Assembly: GCA_002787075.1 (NCBI GenBank) | Contig: PCVT01000179.1 | Coordinates: 1-24,340 of the forward strand | From: Parcubacteria group bacterium CG11_big_fil_rev_8_21_14_0_20_41_14 | Lineage (GTDB): Bacteria; Patescibacteriota; Patescibacteriia; UBA2169 | Direction of reading: 5' to 3' | Length of the DNA stretch: 24,340 nt | In this document: positions 22,072 to 24,340 of the stretch, one piece after another | Numbering within the stretch: the stretch's first letter is position 1 | How the letters are laid out: every line of letters starts with the position of its first letter | The notes under the pieces: model-generated | The model's database searches: none | The model's input: the letters and a program-made list of their open reading frames with translations, nothing else | What the model was told of the DNA's origin: nothing | Program-made: the position numbers and the translations under genes

Positions 22072-22626
22072 ATGTTCAATTTTCTTAAAAACAGGTACAC
22101 TATTTCATCTATCGCGTTCGGGCTTATTCTTGTGGCGCTTATTGTTCTGCTTGTAATTCCGGCTGTAAAAGAAATATCAGTAATCAACGCGCAAGTATAT
22201 GAAGAGCGAGCTCGGCTTGAAATGCTTTATACCAAAGGCCAAGTTAAAAAGGAAGTACACAAAAAATATTCAAGCATTGAAGCCAATGCTGGATTTTTAG
22301 ATGATATTTTTGAGCAAGAAAGCCATGAACTTGAATATATATCAAAAATAGAGCAAATCGCTGAAGCGAATAATATATCTATTGCAATGGCAACTGGCGC
22401 GCGAAAAAGAACTCCTCAGCAAAGATTTTCAGAGCTTGAGTTCACTTTTACTCTTACTGGGGATTGGGAAAATATTCTTTCTTGGATAGAAAAGGTTGAA
22501 AATATGCCAGTATACACTAATATGCGCGAAATAACTGTTTCAACGCACGCGGATAAAAATAATGAAAATATTCGGCAAGCAACAGCTGTTATTTCAGCGG
22601 CCACATATTGGAATCTGCCGAATTAA
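22072..22626 (+). CDS. pilO: type IV pilus assembly protein PilO-like
   Basis: The 184-residue protein has an N-terminal membrane helix (about 12-32, AFGLILVALIVLLVIPAV), a coiled-coil-like segment (NAQVYEERARLEMLYTKGQVKKEV) and a C-terminal domain with LEFTFTLTGDWENILSWIEKVENMP, the PilO-type alignment-complex fold. PilO pairs with PilN in the periplasm-facing part of the inner-membrane complex. Position after pilN and the matching topology support this call more than any single motif. Confidence 0.85.
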   Translation: MFNFLKNRYTISSIAFGLILVALIVLLVIPAVKEISVINAQVYEERARLEMLYTKGQVKKEVHKKYSSIEANAGFLDDIFEQESHELEYISKIEQIAEANNISIAMATGARKRTPQQRFSELEFTFTLTGDWENILSWIEKVENMPVYTNMREITVSTHADKNNENIRQATAVISAATYWNLPN

Positions 22627-22638
22627 TAATATAAAAAT

Positions 22639-22974
22639 ATGCGTTTTAATCTAATAAATAAATTTCAAATGAATAATCGGCCTCTTCTTTTGGCAAGGAC
22701 TGGCATTCTTGTTTTTGTGCTTATAAGCGCGATGTTTCTTTTATTATTTTTATATAAGTCATTTTACCAGACAATTGTGTACGCGAATGAGGTTATTATT
22801 CTTAAGCAAGAGGTTGCTTTGGAGGATATTGATTTGAATGAATTTAATCGCATTTTTGAAACTCATGAATATAAGATTACTCCGATTTTAGGAAAAAATA
22901 TCCCTGATCCGTTTTATACTGAAAATTATATAGCCCCAAAAGAAGATGAAACAGCAGAAATTCCAACTCAATAA
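22639..22974 (+). CDS. small single-pass membrane protein in the pilP position
   Basis: The 111-residue protein has one membrane helix (about 18-42, LLARTGILVFVLISAMFLLLFL) and a short polar exterior part: LDEFNRIFETHEYK-like EFNRIFETHEYKITPIL, then KNIPDPFYTENYIAPKEDE. Proteins of this size are often found after pilO in CPR pilus operons. The slot is that of pilP, but length and sequence do not match PilP. No secretin is present, so a PilP-type secretin link would be unnecessary. The last 29 nt overlap corA. Confidence 0.72.
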   Translation: MRFNLINKFQMNNRPLLLARTGILVFVLISAMFLLLFLYKSFYQTIVYANEVIILKQEVALEDIDLNEFNRIFETHEYKITPILGKNIPDPFYTENYIAPKEDETAEIPTQ

Positions 22975-23878
22975 ATTCGCTTGGCATAATTTGTCAGATA
23001 ATAGCGACGAAGAAATCCGGTATTTGCGGGATAATTTTGAGTTTGAATTAGGCCATCTTACTGACTGCGCTAATCCGCCTCTTCGGCCTAAAATTGATTT
23101 GGCTGAAAAGTATATTTTTATCGTGCTTTTGTTTCCTGTGTATAATAAAAAGTCCGGAATCGCGTCTATTTCTGAAATTGATATTTTCGCGAATAAAGAC
23201 ATGGTTGTGACTGTGCATAAGGATGAAGTAAATGTTATGCGCGATTTAGCGCAAAAAATGGAAAATGAGCCAAGGTTCAAGGAAAAATATCAAAGCAAGG
23301 ATTGTATTCATTTTCTGCTTGATTTGCTGGAAGAATTGGATGTGAGTTTGTATCCTATGTTGAACCATATTTCCTGGGATATTGATTCTATTGATAATCA
23401 GCTGTTTACCGGAAGGGAGCGTGAGTTGATTAATAAGATTCTTAATATTAAGCGTAATATTGTTGCTATTAGAAAAACCATGCGCTCGCAAAAGAATGTT
23501 TTAGAAGAGCTTGAAGAATACGCGAAAGATTATTTTGGCTCGCGCTCTATTGGCAAAAGTGAGCAAATGCAGTTTTTGCGGATTATTAATTTGAGTTCTG
23601 ATCTTTGGGTGCATTTGGAAAACCATATGGCTACTATTGACGCGATTCAGGAGACGAATGAATCTTTGATTGGATTTCGGCTGAATGATATTATGAAGAC
23701 CTTGACGATTTTTTCCGTGATTGTGTTCCCTCTTACTTTGCTTGCCGCGATTTTTGGAATGAATACGATTGAAGGCATGCCTTTCATGGGCAATTTTGGA
23801 TTTTGGAAAGTTATGGGGGTTATGCTTATTGGGGTGGTGTTTATGTTCTATTTTTTTAAGAGTAGGAAGTGGGTATAG
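22946..23878 (+). CDS. corA: CorA-family divalent cation transporter
   Basis: The 310-residue protein has a cytoplasmic domain with long charged helices (EELEEYAKDYFGSRSIGKSEQMQFL) and two C-terminal membrane helices. The first ends FGMNTIEGMPFMGNFGF, containing the GMN selectivity motif (about residues 272-274). The second is VMGVMLIGVVFMFYFFKSRKWV. It imports Mg2+ (or Co2+/Ni2+) as a pentamer. It overlaps the previous gene by 29 nt, with no Shine-Dalgarno site, and ends the pilus transcription unit. A magnesium transporter here is probably a chance operon member. The codon pattern does not stand out strongly. Confidence 0.92.
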   Translation: MKQQKFQLNKFAWHNLSDNSDEEIRYLRDNFEFELGHLTDCANPPLRPKIDLAEKYIFIVLLFPVYNKKSGIASISEIDIFANKDMVVTVHKDEVNVMRDLAQKMENEPRFKEKYQSKDCIHFLLDLLEELDVSLYPMLNHISWDIDSIDNQLFTGRERELINKILNIKRNIVAIRKTMRSQKNVLEELEEYAKDYFGSRSIGKSEQMQFLRIINLSSDLWVHLENHMATIDAIQETNESLIGFRLNDIMKTLTIFSVIVFPLTLLAAIFGMNTIEGMPFMGNFGFWKVMGVMLIGVVFMFYFFKSRKWV

Positions 23879-23884
23879 CGGAGT

Positions 23885-23969
23885 GGTCGCTCCCAGCGGC
23901 CGCTTCGCTGAATATAGCGACTCGGTCGCTCCCAGCGGCAGGTTCGCTCCCACAGCGGACTTGTCGCTT
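23885..23969. repeat. intergenic cluster of short direct repeats after corA
   Basis: The 16-bp sequence GGTCGCTCCCAGCGGC occurs at 23885-23900 and 23924-23939. The next part (23935-23969) matches the murD insert at 11347-11379 apart from a short middle difference. The cluster begins 7 nt after the corA stop and is much richer in GC than corA. Same repeat family as the in-frame inserts. Confidence 0.75.
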
Positions 23970-24000
23970 GCTCGGATAGTTAAAATCCCGCGTCTTACAG

Positions 24001-24028
24001 GTCAAATCCCCAAAATTTGACTTTTTTT
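24001..24028 (+). terminator. intrinsic terminator of the pilus/corA operon
   Basis: GTCAAAT (24001-24007) pairs with ATTTGAC (24015-24021) and is followed by seven T's. The stem is AT-rich, so termination may be partial. The right arm overlaps the -35 box of the next promoter. Confidence 0.65.
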
Positions 24029-24045
24029 ATGTTTTGTGGTATGCT
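24017..24045 (+). promoter_or_regulatory. promoter of the GC-rich gene at the right edge
   Basis: TTGACT (24017-24022), a 17-bp spacer and TATGCT (24040-24045) predict a start near 24052 and a leader of about 47 nt before the ATG at 24099. The -35 box is built into the terminator hairpin. Confidence 0.55.
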
Positions 24046-24098
24046 TTTGAATTAAAAATCAATATTCTTCTTTGACAATCTACGAAAGGAGGCCTAAA

Positions 24099-24340
24099 AT
24101 GGCCGATCCAAAGCAAAAACAGCAAAAAGGGAACCAGATTTTTGGGCAGAACTATATGCAAAAGTTCTGCATCGCGGAGTGGGACGATGTTTCGGACCGG
24201 TCCGACAAGCACCGCAGTGCGGTGCAAAAAATCAGCCAGGAATCGTCCCAGGAAGTGGGCCGTGAGATTGGCGCCGGCGGAAACGGCCCTATTGCGGCCA
24301 TTAATGCTGTGATCGCCAAGGCCGGCGAACTCGCGGACAA
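24099..24340 (+). CDS. GC-rich gene of unknown function (5' part only)
   Basis: The ATG at 24099 is preceded by AAAGGAGG at 24085-24092, the best ribosome binding site in the window. About 80 codons are seen before the right edge. The product starts MADPKQKQQKGNQIFGQNY and continues with MQKFCIAEWDDVSDRSDK, then GAGGNGPIAAINAVIAKAGELAD. It is hydrophilic, with no signal peptide and no motif I recognise. Codons are clearly richer in G+C (GCC, GGC, GCG, CGG) than those of the pilus genes. Together with its own promoter, this suggests a separate cassette, possibly acquired, or a highly expressed gene. A reverse-strand open frame in the same place is an effect of the GC-rich composition. Confidence 0.75.
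   Translation, partial: MADPKQKQQKGNQIFGQNYMQKFCIAEWDDVSDRSDKHRSAVQKISQESSQEVGREIGAGGNGPIAAINAVIAKAGELAD

Noticed and set aside
23885..23969. CRISPR-like array
   Set aside because: There are only two 16-bp repeats with no regular spacers, no leader and no cas genes. The same sequence occurs in murD.
24152..24340. Minus-strand open frame at the right edge
   Set aside because: It lies opposite the plus-strand gene with a strong ribosome binding site. Open reverse frames are expected in GC-rich DNA.
1..24340. UGA recoded as glycine (Gracilibacteria/Absconditabacteria code)
   Set aside because: TGA is the natural stop of several genes, for example the 831-1100 gene, murD and pilM, and conserved proteins contain no internal TGA.

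Overview
The window looks like chromosomal DNA of a small-genome, AT-rich bacterium of the Candidate Phyla Radiation (Patescibacteria, Parcubacteria-like). This is an inference from several signs. Ribosomal and cell-wall genes are tightly packed. MurG carries GGGTLGSVSP and MurD carries GTRGKST, which I associate with this group. The type IV pilus locus has no secretin. Many genes lack an obvious Shine-Dalgarno site, and short dispersed repeats sit inside genes. TGA is used as an ordinary stop (831-1100 gene, murD, pilM), so this is not a UGA-recoding lineage. No rRNA, tRNA, CRISPR array or transposase gene was seen.

Layout. (1) 1-748, minus: a GT4 glycosyltransferase cut by the left edge, with two repeat-derived inserts. 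(2) 831-1243, plus: a two-gene operon of unknown function with strong ribosome binding sites, then a terminator and a very strong 56-nt hairpin. (3) 1425-2867, minus: a Wzx-type polysaccharide flippase. (4) 2937-6826, minus: the alpha ribosomal operon infA-rpmJ-rpsM-rpsK-rpsD-rpoA-rplQ-rplM-rpsI, with a near-consensus promoter and a terminator. Its RpoA has an acidic tail in place of the alpha C-terminal domain. (5) 6960-14619, minus: a dcw (division and cell wall) segment in canonical order, mraY-murD-ftsW-murG-murC, preceded by a small membrane protein gene. A DUF3800 gene and an opposing structured-RNA candidate lie between mraY and murD. (6) 14759-23878, plus: a type IV pilus / type II-like machine, pilB-pilC, four minor (pseudo)pilins in gspH-I-J-K order, pilM-pilN-pilO, a small membrane protein in the pilP slot, and corA. 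(7) 23879-24340: a repeat cluster, a terminator, a promoter, and the start of a distinctly GC-rich gene of unknown function.

The mur/mraY/ftsW genes make and export peptidoglycan precursor, and the flippase and glycosyltransferase suggest surface polysaccharide. The pilus genes encode the motor, inner-membrane platform and tip-complex pilins of a surface fibre. They do not encode a retraction ATPase, major pilin or prepilin peptidase, which must lie elsewhere if present.

The most notable signal is at 12397-12546. A consensus-like plus-strand promoter is followed at the expected start point by about 116 nt. These can fold into a 12-bp perfect closing stem, an inner stem and two GC-rich hairpins, ending in a U-rich tract. 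The RNA converges on and overlaps the 3' end of the DUF3800 gene. The second notable signal is a family of short palindromic or direct repeats inserted in frame in three genes (glycosyltransferase, murC, murD) and also present in intergenic gaps.
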